DNA of 64,000 bases. Origin: Carex sylvatica. Its lineage: Eukaryota > Streptophyta > Magnoliopsida > Poales > Cyperaceae. Positions 49,820 through 61,300 of this stretch are shown piece by piece. The DNA lies in contig CAXKVR010000295.1 in assembly GCA_964058845.1 (NCBI GenBank), forward strand, positions 1 to 64,000. The letters run 5' to 3'. Every line of letters starts with the position of its first letter. Position 1 is the stretch's first letter. The notes below the pieces were generated by a model that saw nothing but the letters and a program-made list of their open reading frames with translations, ran no database searches and was not told where the DNA came from. The position numbers were made by a program, and so were the translations under genes.

Positions 49820-50599
49820 ATGATTATTACCTGTAATAAGTGATAAGCATATGAATATAAAAATTTATCAACTTTATAAGTTTGATAAATCATTGTACAA
49901 TACCTGACAAGATGACTTAACTGGTACAATATCTGATGTTTGTGAATGGTACATAATTGTTAGCATTCTGACGATTAATTAGCAATAGAAACTTGAACTG
50001 TACAATACTGGTAGGAATTGTTACTTACAAATACAGAGAACTGGAAGATCAGCAAAACCAATTAATTAACTTCTGCAACAAATTCAGCAAATTTCATTAA
50101 TTCTTGCATACTGGTACACTTGCATCAAAGTTATCTGCTAAAATCAAAACATACTCTAATTAGAAAAGGCATTGTATGTCTTGCCTGTATCAGTCTAGGT
50201 CAGTATCAGGTAGTATCTGAACTACCAGACCGTCTTGGTTTTGTAGGGATCTTCAGATCCTTTTTGGAGAGATCAAATCTGAATGAAAGCCGAACCAGTT
50301 TCAAAATATGATTCACATGAATCATCTATTAAGCACGCGACTACTTTAAATCCCCTAAGGAAATCACCAACGTATTAAATGAATAAATTAAATAAGTAGA
50401 GAACTCTTACAGTTTTTGTCATCTCCAAGTCGGATACACCAGTTGTTGCTCATGCAGCTAAACATGCAAATGCTACTTAACAAGTACGAATAATCTTAGA
50501 TTAGCCTGGATCATGCGCCTACTACAGCTGGATCATCCAATAAGTCCTATTTTGCACAGTACATTTGAGGATTAAACATAGTACAAGTAGGAGACCAAC
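49820..50599. other. Gene-free spacer after the plus-strand MSL gene
   Basis: Homology with the paralog's downstream DNA (TATATCATTAACTAAAGAG) fades by about 49805. The rest is AT-rich with no gene, repeat or RNA that I recognise. Confidence 0.5.
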
Positions 50600-51802
50600 A
50601 TTTTTATTAATACCCAACTTTAAATATAAATATCCCCTTTTAATCAAGTTTTTGAACTTTTTATAAAAATATCCAATTCGCCATATTATATAACGGATTG
50701 AATTTTTATTCCGATCCGCTATATAATATAATATAGCGGATCGGAATTTTTTTTTCAAAAATAAATAAATTCTCAATTCGCTATATAATATAGTGGTTTG
50801 GAAATTTTCTTTTTTTAACCAATTAGAATAATTTGAATGTTTTAGATATATATTATTTTATTTTATGATTATTTTTCACCGAAGATCCTGAAAGTTTAAT
50901 CGTTGGTAGCCCTAAATTAATTTTTATTACAAAAAAGTCCAATTACATATATTTTATTTTATTTTGTAGTTATTTTTCACCGAAGACCCTAAAAATTTAA
51001 TCGCCGATAGCCCTAAATCATGCTAATTACGTTAAATAACGCTAATTATACTAAAATACGCTGAATTACACTAAAATATGCTAACTATGCTAAACTACGC
51101 TAAATTACGCTAATTACTTTAAATTATGCTAAAATATGCAAATTACGCTTAACTGTGCTAAATTACACTAATTATACTAAATTATGCTAAATATATTAAA
51201 ATACGTTGAATTACACTAAAATACGCTAACTACGCTAAAATACGCTAACTACGCTAAATTACACTAATTATGCTAATTACGCTAAATTACACTAATTACG
51301 CTAATTACGTTAAATTATGCTTAACTACCACAAAATAAAATAAAATATATGTAATTGGACTCCTTTGTAATAAAAAATAATTTAGGGTTATCAGCGATTA
51401 AATTTCTAGGTTCTTCAGTGAAAAATAACCACAAAATAAAATAAAATATATGTAATTGGACTTCTTTGTAATAAAAATTAATTTATGGCTATCGGCGATT
51501 AAACTTCCAGAGTTTCGGTGAAAAATAACCATAAAATAAAATAATATATATTTAAAACATTCAAATTATTATAATTGGTTAAAAAAAAAATACCCAATAT
51601 ATAGCGGATTGGGAATTTTTTTTTTTTTTTTGAAGAAAATTCCGATCCTCTATATTATATAGCGAATCGGAATAAAAATCCAATCCGCTATATAATATAA
51701 TCCAATCCGCTATACAATATAGCGGATTGGGTATTTTTATAAAAAGTTCAAAAACTTGGTTAAAAGTGGATATTTATATTTAAAGTTGGTTATTAATAAA
51801 AA
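50600..51802. mobile_element. 1.2-kb palindromic (foldback) element with satellite-like core
   Basis: The outer arms match in inverted orientation: 50601-50900 (TTTTTATTAATA, ACCCAACTTTAAATATAAAT, TTTTTGAACTTTTTATAAAA, TCCGCTATA) against 51490-51800. An inner pair of arms carries TTTTCACCGAAGA and ATTACATATATTTTATTTTA. Inside the left arm is a perfect hairpin around 50710-50749 (ATTCCGATCCGCTATA and its complement). The core (51010-51330) is a degenerate array. There is no coding capacity. Class unknown; foldback or Mutator-like MITE are possible. Confidence 0.7.
51010..51330. repeat. Degenerate array of CTAAATTACG-type units
   Basis: Some 30 short units of the form (A/G)CTAA(A)TTACG, ACTAAAATACG and GCTAACTACG, with a period near 10-11 bp. 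It forms the loop of the surrounding palindrome. Confidence 0.8.
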
Positions 51803-52929
51803 GAGAATATTTTCATCCACAGATTTTGGTCCACGTTTTGTCCACAGCATCTTATCCACTCCCATCTAACTGTTTTAATAAGTATGGATAAGTCTGCTTA
51901 ACTGTCCCTCCTCATGCAATGCCTTAAATAGAACCTTCCTATTCCATCAACACGATTTTAATTTTCAAAATTTCAAATCTCTCCCCATATCACCATACTA
52001 TTTTCTCTCCTAATCTCTTTCCCGTACAAATTTCCAATCAATATCCATCCGTCTACATTGATCTCAATCGAGCATGGGCACCTTTGATCGGATCTAGCCG
52101 AGCGCCACCACAGGCTGCTGACGCACTCTTTCTCTCTCTGCCTCTGTCTCGCTACCCCCCTTTATCTCTGAAATGGGGAGGTACGAATATAGAGTAGCGG
52201 GTGCAATCGCGAATCATCGACTGATTGTACCGTGACGTGATTCAACTTTTATCTATAAATTGCAAAATCCCGTTGAACATATGACTTTGGTGTTGTCTCC
52301 GAGAAAACTCCTTTCCGCTGGTATTGTTATGCTTATTTTGCTGGAGATGCTTATGATAGAAAATAAACTTATGGATTTGACTTTACAGCTCATGTGTTGC
52401 TTGGATTTAAATAATTCAATGCTTCGCTGCTCTCATTCGAATAAGATCAATTCCTAGAAGATCCGGAGACGTCCAGTCCAAATTTGATTGGAAAAGCTAG
52501 ATATTCTTTGTCATCAAGTTGAAATTATTCATGTAGATCCTTGCTAGTTGGAAAATTAGATAAGTAGGTCCTCACTGACGATGATTTTCTCAAATTAGTT
52601 TAATCATATATTTCTAAATGCGCCTCTGATTTTAAAAGTGACATGATTAGCATGTGATTTTAAAAGTGATGTGATTATCACGGGTTGCTCGCTGTCAATT
52701 TGAGCAATCTGATGTTTTGCCTTCTTTTTTTTATGATAATTGATGCTTTTACTAGTGTCTTTTGTGACAACCCTTCATCTGATCGAATCTAACAGATCTA
52801 CTGTTGATCTGGTTTGATTTTATATATTTTCTGATTTATCTAATAAATTTACAGGATCTATACACTATTTTACATGTTAAAGGTTCTGTAGAGTATTTTA
52901 TATGATATACTTAACATTTTTACATTATG
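51803..52929. other. Gene-free stretch
   Basis: AT-rich DNA. The short segment 52060-52250 is more GC-rich and reads like a former gene leader, but no open frame in it can be assigned. The 65-codon frame at 52260-52457 has no recognisable motif. Confidence 0.4.
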
Positions 52930-53520
52930 CTTTTGAATTGCTGTGTTTTGTTGAACAATGATGTATTACAGTTTGTAATTGTTATATTTGTAGTTAACAT
53001 ATGTCAGTTTACAATATTAAAGTGTTATAGTTTTTATTTTTTCACTTTTTATTTTTAATGTTCTGGATGTTGTATACATTCAATTGGTTTATAGTTTACA
53101 TCTATCAGTTTTACAGTATTGGCATTTTGTAGTTTGTACGTTTTTTTTTTATAATTTAAGTTGACAGTTTTACAGTATTGAAATTTTGTTTTATCATTTT
53201 CATATGCTAATTTTACATTATTGAAATTGTATAATTTTTACGTTTTATTTTTATAGTTTAAGTTAGCAGTTTTACAGTATTAAAAATTTATATTTTTTAT
53301 ATTTTATTTTATTATTTTCATTTGCTAATTTTACATTGCTGAAATTTTATAGTTTGTATATTTTATTTTTATAGTTTAAAGGTGACAGTCTTAAAGTATT
53401 GAAATTTTATAGTTTGTATGTTTTAGTTTATAGTTTTCATCTGTGAATTCTGCATGACTGCAATTTTATAGTTTTGTACATTTTATTTGTATAGTTAAAG
53501 TGGATAATTTTAAAGTTTTC
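52930..53520. repeat. Diverged tandem array, about 60-bp period
   Basis: CAGTTTTACAGTATTGAAAT and TTTTATAGTTTGTATGTTTT recur about every 60 bases, alternating with TTTTCATATGCTAATTTTAC. Units differ by substitutions and small indels, so the array is old. Confidence 0.7.
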
Positions 53521-55271
53521 ATTATTTAGATGATTTTTTTGTGTGTTGATTAAATAAAAAAAAATTATTCGGAAAATTTAATTTTGTCTTTTTATCACGT
53601 GTTTTGTCGAAATAACTGCTAATAACAAACACTAACTGCCAATAACTTCCAATAACTGTAATTTTTGAAAGTACATTTTTTGTCATGTTGTGCAAGTTGC
53701 AAACTGTTACTAACAATCTTGGGACCACTTTGAATATTAGTTGGTTGATATTTTATTAACTGACGCATTTTATGTGATATATTGTGTAAATATACAAAAT
53801 GAAGGAAGAGCTTACAGTATTTGTGCAAGTCATTTCTGTGGACAACTAGCTGTGGACAGTGGTAGAGAAAATAGGAGGGAAATTAAAAAAAAAATGAAGT
53901 TTTTAACATGTTTACAATTATTATTGTATGTTTCGCATTTAATATGTAGTGCAAGTCAATTATTTTGATATGTTTTAAGAAAATGATCAGAATTATAGAG
54001 TTGATAAAACACTAAAAGAATTGACATGTTTACAATTACAGATGAATATGTTGGACTGAAATGAAAAAAAGAAGAAGAAGCAAATATATAGTCAAATATT
54101 GTAATTGATGCTTCGTAAATTTTAACAGTTAAGGGCTGGAAATTGTCAATAATTTATTTTTGTGATTATAACAGAATATTTATTGTTTTTTTTTTTTCTG
54201 TTAAGACTAGTTAAAACCATATCAGTTTTATTCTAATAAAAGCAAAATATTATGAATCATAAGCTCATCAGGTTCTTTGGTGAGCATAATTCTAGAACCT
54301 ATCTAATTGACTTCAAACAATGAATGTGAACCTTGTTGTGGCTTGATCTATGGTAGTTGGTTTAGGACAATTGTTAATTTAATCAATTGTAACTTGTGTG
54401 ATTGTCGATGGATATTATCGGAGTTACCTGACTCAATTTTTTTTGGAAATATTTGTCTCATGTAGTCGTTTGGATGTTCTATATATGATAAGTTTTATGG
54501 AGTTATGAATTATCAAATTATATAATGAATTTCACTTCTAACTAACTGATTTCGAAAAAGGTTAATTAAAGTATTAGCATTTCAAATTTGAAAAATCACG
54601 CTACTGATCCTCATATATATATATTTTTGTTATATGATACATTATAATGTTAATTGTCGGGGTTTATTGGTTTTCATTCCACTTGTTTTTATTGAATATA
54701 GATACAAATGCACATATACATATAAATTCTTGTTTTAATCACAAAATGAAACTTCTGTTGTTATCTTTTAAATTGATAATAAGCAATAATTTTGTTTCAT
54801 TATCTTAATATTTAAATGTTTTGTTTTAGAACGACTTAATTCATGCCAAATTCATGAAAATGAATTATTGTTATTATCCTTTCACGACTAATACCAAGTA
54901 TCAAGTGCTTATTAGTGAAAAATGGAAAGGTAAATTTTGTTGTAGGTCACTAAATTTTGTTCTTTGTCACAAATTAGTTACTCAATCTTAATTTGCTCCT
55001 CTATAGTTATCGAAATTTTCATTTATCACTTTATATTTTATTAGTTTTTTGGATATAAAAGTTATAGAGTGATTTGATCGAAATAAATAAAAAATTTAAT
55101 AAAGAAACAAATCAATTGGGTTAATAAATTTGACATTTAAAGAAACAAATCAAACTTTTAAGTAATTAATTCCTAACAAAAGATTAAAAAAAAATTACTC
55201 AAAAAAAACAAAAGATAAAATTTAATGACCTCCGCCGAAATGGGTTAATAAATTTGACATATGACTTGGAA
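53521..55271. other. Gene-free stretch
   Basis: AT-rich DNA with only short open frames. I see no repeat, RNA or coding signal in it. Confidence 0.4.
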
Positions 55272-55281
55272 CTGGGTGGTT

Positions 55282-55705
55282 GAGGTTGGCTACTATGCTT
55301 ATATAAGCATATCCCCACATATGCTTATAACTCATTTTTGTACTTTCAATGTCCAAATGGTCGATCTGAACCGTTCATCTTGTTCTCCATATTAATATGT
55401 GCTTGGAAACTAAATTTTACATTTTTCTGAATTTTTTTACTATTTATTAAGCCACTTGAAATTTATTAATCCAACGGTGGCTGCTGATTTTACTGTTTTG
55501 TGCAGCCACCGTTGGATCAGCGATTTTCAAAGTGACTTAATAAATAGTAAACAAATTCAGAAAAATGTAAAATTTAGTTTCCAAGCACATATTAATATGG
55601 AGAACAATATGAACAGTTCCGATCGACCATTTGGAGATTGAAAACACAAAAATGAGTTATAAGCATATGTGGGGATATGCTTATATAAGCATAGTAGCCA
55701 ACCTC
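55282..55705. mobile_element. Mutator-type MITE in the spacer
   Basis: A 424-bp palindromic element beginning GAGGTTGGCTACTATGC and ending GCATAGTAGCCAACCTC, with CTGGGTGGTT repeated exactly on both sides (55272-55281 and 55706-55715). It is the same family as 7534-7958 in the macro-repeat, with clear sequence divergence. The 61-codon frame inside it is not a gene. Confidence 0.88.
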
Positions 55706-55875
55706 CTGGGTGGTTGAGGTATTTAATTTAATTGTACCTCAAATAGAAATGCACAAGGAGCATAGCAAACGCAAATAGGAGATGAGAAATATGGTAAGTG
55801 GCCCGGATTGGCCAATACCATGGTGGTTATAGGACCGTAAAGGACCATGCTCACGCAATAAGACATACGTGCAGG

Positions 55876-57150
55876 CTCCAAATGAATCGAACCGAATCAA
55901 ACTTAACCCAATTCGAATTTAAGTTCAAACCAATTTTGAACCGAATTAGTTTGATTCGAAGTTCGGTTTGAAACTGAAAGAAGAGTTCATGTTCGATTCG
56001 GTGCGATTCGAACTAGTTCGATTTGGTTTGTTTTTTTGAAACATTAACAGTGGCTGTCAAGTATAATTTTTATTAATTAAAATGTAAAATACATCCATCA
56101 TTCTATATCCAAAATATCATTCAAACTACATCAACATCTAAAAACATCTACATCTAAATATCAACATCTAACAACACAAACAACTAAAGCAACAAAAGAA
56201 ACAAATTACATCCTTTAGTGGTAGACACCGATAACCTTCAATATTAGCTGGCTAGCGACCAAAGAAAATGAAACATTTTTTTTTCTTCTTCTTTTTTTTT
56301 ACTATTTGGGTTGCAGGCGGAAAAGACAAGTTGCCGCGGTGGTGGGAGTGCAAAGAGAGATGAGAGCCGACGACTAGGGTTATTGTCGCCAACTGTCCTC
56401 TTAGTTCTCCCAATAATGGTGAAGGAAGAGAAGGTGCTGATAGACAAAAGAGATGACGATTAGGGCTATTATTGTCAACTTTCTCTTTTCCCAACGGATA
56501 GGTGCTATAGTAGGAGGCAGGAACGAGTAGTGCTTGCTGACGGCTATAATTTTTTGAAGAGAAAGCGGGGTGAATGAAAGTGGAAGAGGGCAGAGGAGAG
56601 AATGGAGAATGCAGAGAAGAAGAGGAGGAAGAGGAGGAGTTGTTGGTGCGGATCCCCCACTCCCCCTTGAGGGGAGCGGGAGGCGAGGACAAGGCTGAGA
56701 AGACTTGCTAGGGGAGAAATGAGAGAAAGGAGATGGACAAAGCTGAGGAGGCTTGCAGCGCGAGATGAAAGGAAGGAGATGACAGAGACGGCTAGAGTTA
56801 TTGGGATCGAGAAAATATTATCAATAGAATCGTACAACATTTTTCAATTCGCAAAAAACACCTCCCCCTCCTCCCTCCATCGTTCGATTTGGTTTGTTAA
56901 TAGTTCTAATTGAGGCTAATCAAAGGAAAATTGGAAGAGTTGGAGGTTTTAGATCGAGCCAGATTAATTTTGAACAGAGCCAGACCAATTTCGAACCAAA
57001 CTAGACCAATTTCGAACTAAACCAAACCCCAGTTCGAACTAATTTTAAACCGAGCTAATTTGATTCGCTTCAAAATAAACTTTAATCAAACGAGTTAATT
57101 ATGATTTTTTTTTCAAATCAAACTCAATCGAATCACGAACTACAGCTTTT
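55876..57150. mobile_element. Non-autonomous element with GAACTAATTTNGAAC-rich ends
   Basis: Both ends (55876-56040 and 56940-57150) are rich in diverged CGAACTAGTTCGATTTGG / CCAATTTCGAAC motifs, as in the element at 39238-39558. The middle (56240-56890) has a different, more GC-rich purine-biased composition (GAGGAGGAAGAGGAGG) and three overlapping minus-strand open frames of 67-146 codons. These are Ser-rich or low in complexity, with no domain I can name. A captured gene leader is one possibility. Confidence 0.45.
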
Positions 57151-58290
57151 TTATCGTATCGAAAGTTAATTGTGTAGGACAACTTTCATCGCTCAATTTT
57201 TTAGTGAAACAAACAGTCTTACTTATTCCTGTTTTGTAGCAACAGAGGAGAGAGAGGTGGAGGTGGGGTGAGGAAGGATACTGCCACAAGCCCCGCAACA
57301 CGTCAGCATGATGTGGGGTGAGGAAGGATACTCCTCCATTGTCGAATAATTACAGATGGAAGGGATGGGCCACAATGATCGTTAAGTTGTAATTGAACAA
57401 AATCATGTAATTATCGGACCCAGCATAGATTAGGGGGCCTGGATTTCAAGTTTTAGTAGTGATCTATCATTATAGATCGATTTTGCCACTGAAATTTTTT
57501 TATAATTTTAAATTTAGTGTTAAAATTAAAATAAATTTTTTAAATTATAATTGATAACTAGAATTATAAGTTAAAACATCAGAAATTACAAGTCAGAGCA
57601 TTGTTTTTTATCGAGTATCTAATTAGTTAATAGGTTTAAATCCGATTCAATATTTTTTTTGCTCCTGCCAAAAATCTTGAATCCGCCCTTGATATGTGTG
57701 ACAGAACAAAATCAGGAGCAAGTTTGATAATTTATTGAGCTGAATTTGTATCAAGTACAATACTATGTCTCTTCTGAGTTTATTCTTGTGTTCTTAATAC
57801 TTTTGTGCGATGCAAAAATACTGGGGATTAATCATTCAGATTAAACACAGAATTATGGTACATGAATTGGTACCGGAAGTGGTACAGGAAGTATTATGAA
57901 AGGAATCATTCATGTGGACTTATGCATGGTAAAAAGTACAATACTAAATCCATTTAGATAGCAATCGCCGTGCAACTAACAACAGAATTGGCCCATTTTT
58001 TCCAATAATACATTTTATTGTGGTGAAGGGGATGTGTACGTAACTACGTATGATGACACGATCATGTCCAAATTCCTCACCATCTATATACATCTGATAA
58101 TCTATTTCAATTATGTACTAGACAAGAATGCAAAAAAAAAAAGATCATAGAGATCTATAGAGATCAAGGGTCACGCAATACAACTAAGCTAAAGTAATTT
58201 AAGCTCAAACCCAAATTAAGTTTACCTCAATTAATATTTACAATGAAAATTACTAAGCAGCAGAGCAGCAAGACTAGATTTAGAGCATGA
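57151..58290. other. Gene-free spacer after the minus-strand MSL gene
   Basis: AT-rich. The stretch 57430-57690 (ending TTGAATCCGCCCTTG) recalls the text found inside hAT MITEs, but no paired ends were found. Nothing else recognised. Confidence 0.4.
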
Positions 58291-58338
58291 ACAAAATTAT
58301 TATTTAATACCTGAACCTCTCTTTAGTTAATGATATAA

Positions 58339-61300
58339 TTAGTTACTGGATGACCAAGTGGAAGGTAACCGTGCTGAGTTTACAGGGGGCAAATTGCGAA
58401 CATTTACATCAACAGGTATCAAGCGGTACTCAATATCAAGCTCTCTAAGAACCTGAATCATCTCTTGTACCACTAGTTCTCTCCTCTGAAACCTCATTCC
58501 CATGTCTTGGTAGTTGATTCGTTGCCGCATCCAAATTGATACAGTCAACTTGTTACTGTCTTCGACATCTCTCAATACAACCATTGGGCCCGGATACCAA
58601 TGCTCCTTTTTTTTCTCCATGAACCTATTTAAATTTCAGGTTAAAAAAATAATTTACCCCACTCAAGCATCACAAATTAAAATGAAAAGTGAACGCATGA
58701 AAGGTAAACTTAAAAATAAAAATGCTCAACTGGATTATTCTCTCCTTCATCTTTGCAATCTTCTCTAATGGTGTGGCAACGTGAATGGCAAAATCGATGG
58801 AATCTCCCATGTCAGGGCTGCGGTAGTAGTTGCTTATTGGTATGGTGGCAAGAATGCTGTTAGGATAGTAGATCTTTAAGTTATCATATCTCAGAAATAC
58901 TGTTGACATGATATTCATCTCCTCAACAATAACCTGACATCAGAATAACCACGGAAATTCATTAACATATTCGAAGGTTATTCTCACAAAATGTACTCCA
59001 AAATATAAAAAAAATGTGCTAGTTTTAACAGAACATGTTCATTCTCTAATTCTTTCTAGATAGAAAACAGCCAAGAGATGCTAAAAATAATAACAACAAT
59101 AAAGTCATATAAAGATAAATAACTAAATAATAACAAGAAGCTGAGAGAAGTTGACAAAAATAATAATCCTTTTACCTGAACTCCTTCAATCTCACATCGC
59201 TCCCCGACATCAAAGGGATGCATCACAAACAAAAAAATTAGTGCTTCAAATAATGTCTTCAAAGTGTTCCCAAAAATGAACACTGCCAGGAGAAGTTGGG
59301 AGCTAAGAAAAACAAAGAAATGTGTTGTAGCAATTCCCAAAATCAGAAGCCAGAGTGCAAAGATGATTATGCCCACAACCACATTTGCTATCTGGTGAAG
59401 TTTATTCACAGCTGTTTTTGTGTCGTTAAGTGTCAAGGCAAGAGCCTTGCGCTCTCTAAATGCATTCACCTGCAGTGCGTACAAGCAAATTGGTCTTAAA
59501 TAAATATAATCGCTAAGAGATATAGTTTGATATGATAATTCTTTTAGTAGAAACCATTACCACCCAGTTTTTCAGTGCCCTTTTGCTAATTCGTCTATGT
59601 TCATGTGCTCCTTCAAAAAGATTCATTGTTTTTGTTGCTTCTTCTTGCCTCATAAAATGCAAGAGATCTTGAACGTAAATGTACCTAGCAGTGTCACGTG
59701 CTATTTATTAGTAAAGAAACAATGCATAAGTTGTCAACCAATGACTTCAAATTTGAATTTTACTGAATTAAGCCACTAGTTCCATTTTAAACTCAAAATG
59801 AAGTAAAACTAAGGTCTTTAACTGACCATAAATTTCTAATTTGGTTATATATAAAAGAGAAATTTATATATATGCCCATCATAACTTTGTGATTTAGATA
59901 TTTCCACATCAAAATTTAAAATTAGTTATTTCCCCATCTCAATGACAAATTTACCCTGGCTTGCTAACCCTTCCCTTCGAGCGACCCTCCCCCTTTGCCT
60001 AAGCCTTCCTCTTCAGCAAAAAGTGAAGTATCATAATGCAAATAAGTTTAAACTATCGGAGACTCAGAAAAATATTCAAACTTAACAAAAATCACCAGTG
60101 AAAGAAGCCGCAAGAAAGAACAAGTAAGAGGAAAGACAGCTAGAGTTTTTACTGATTTGATAGATGCTTGTGCTAATTTCATACCCAATTTCTGCTATAT
60201 ATTCTAATTTTAATTTCCGATAGCAGCTTTAGGAAAATTTGGACCTTTGTAGCTTATCTATTGCTGTTAACAAAGATGTTTGAGACAAGTGTGTGTTTAG
60301 TTAACCAAGTGATAATTTTGGGCTGGTCGTATGTCCATACAAAATTTAGATAATTTTAGGTGATATTTAAATTATTTAATGTTTGTCTGCACAAAAGAAC
60401 AGTAATCAATATGCTTGTGCTGCTTGGACTGCGCATAATTGATGATTGATGAGGCGTTACCACGTTTAAGTGTATAACAATTGATCTTCATCTTGTATAC
60501 TGAGTTCCTTTCCTTTATTCCAAGTAGTAGTTTCTCTGACAAAAACCAATGTTTATCACCTCTCTTTCTGTTTCTATCTTTGTTATATTCAAACTGTTAG
60601 TATTGAACAGACAATGTATATATTTCTACTGTTTCAGCGAATCAGGATTTGGGACGAAAAGTTGTGAAAGGAAGGTATATCTTTATATGGGTTCACTATC
60701 TTTATATGGGTTCACAAAGATACTTTTGAGATATGCATTTGAAAACACACTTCAAATCTGGAAACCACCCAAAATCGCTGGTAATCGTGGGAAGGGCTGG
60801 GCAGGAATTAGCTACACGTGAGTCTGAAGATAAGGATAAGTTGGTCATTTTTTTACTAATATTAAACTATGTTTTTAATTGATTAATGAAGAGATGAGGA
60901 TATTAACAAAATAAGTGAGTTTAGGTGGGAAAATAACTAATGTTTATATTTTGAAGGGGAAATATCTAAATCACAAATTTATGATAGGTATATAGATCAA
61001 TTTCTCTATATAAAAATTCAATTAATTCCTATCATCTAGCACAAATTTTAACTTTTCCAAAATTAGGCCACTCTAATATTAGATTGGAGGAATGCAAAAG
61101 GTGGAAAAGAATAAAATAAGAAATTGAAAGACATATTCATCACCATACATAAGTTTATCTTTTCTATCTATTTCGATAATAAATGCATCAGAGCCCTTAA
61201 TTTGAGAAAAATGTTAGCTGCATGTGTAGTCAGCGACTCAGTGAGGGAACAAAACAATAGCTGAGTATAAAACTGAAATTCGGCTCTAGTCAAGTGAAAT

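Noticed and set aside
56252..56692. 146-codon minus-strand Ser-rich frame
   Set aside because: Low-complexity sequence inside a repeat element, overlapping two other frames.
60549..60821. 90-codon plus-strand frame in intron 2 of the minus-strand MSL gene
   Set aside because: Intronic, contains a 19-bp tandem repeat, and the equivalent paralog sequence is not open.
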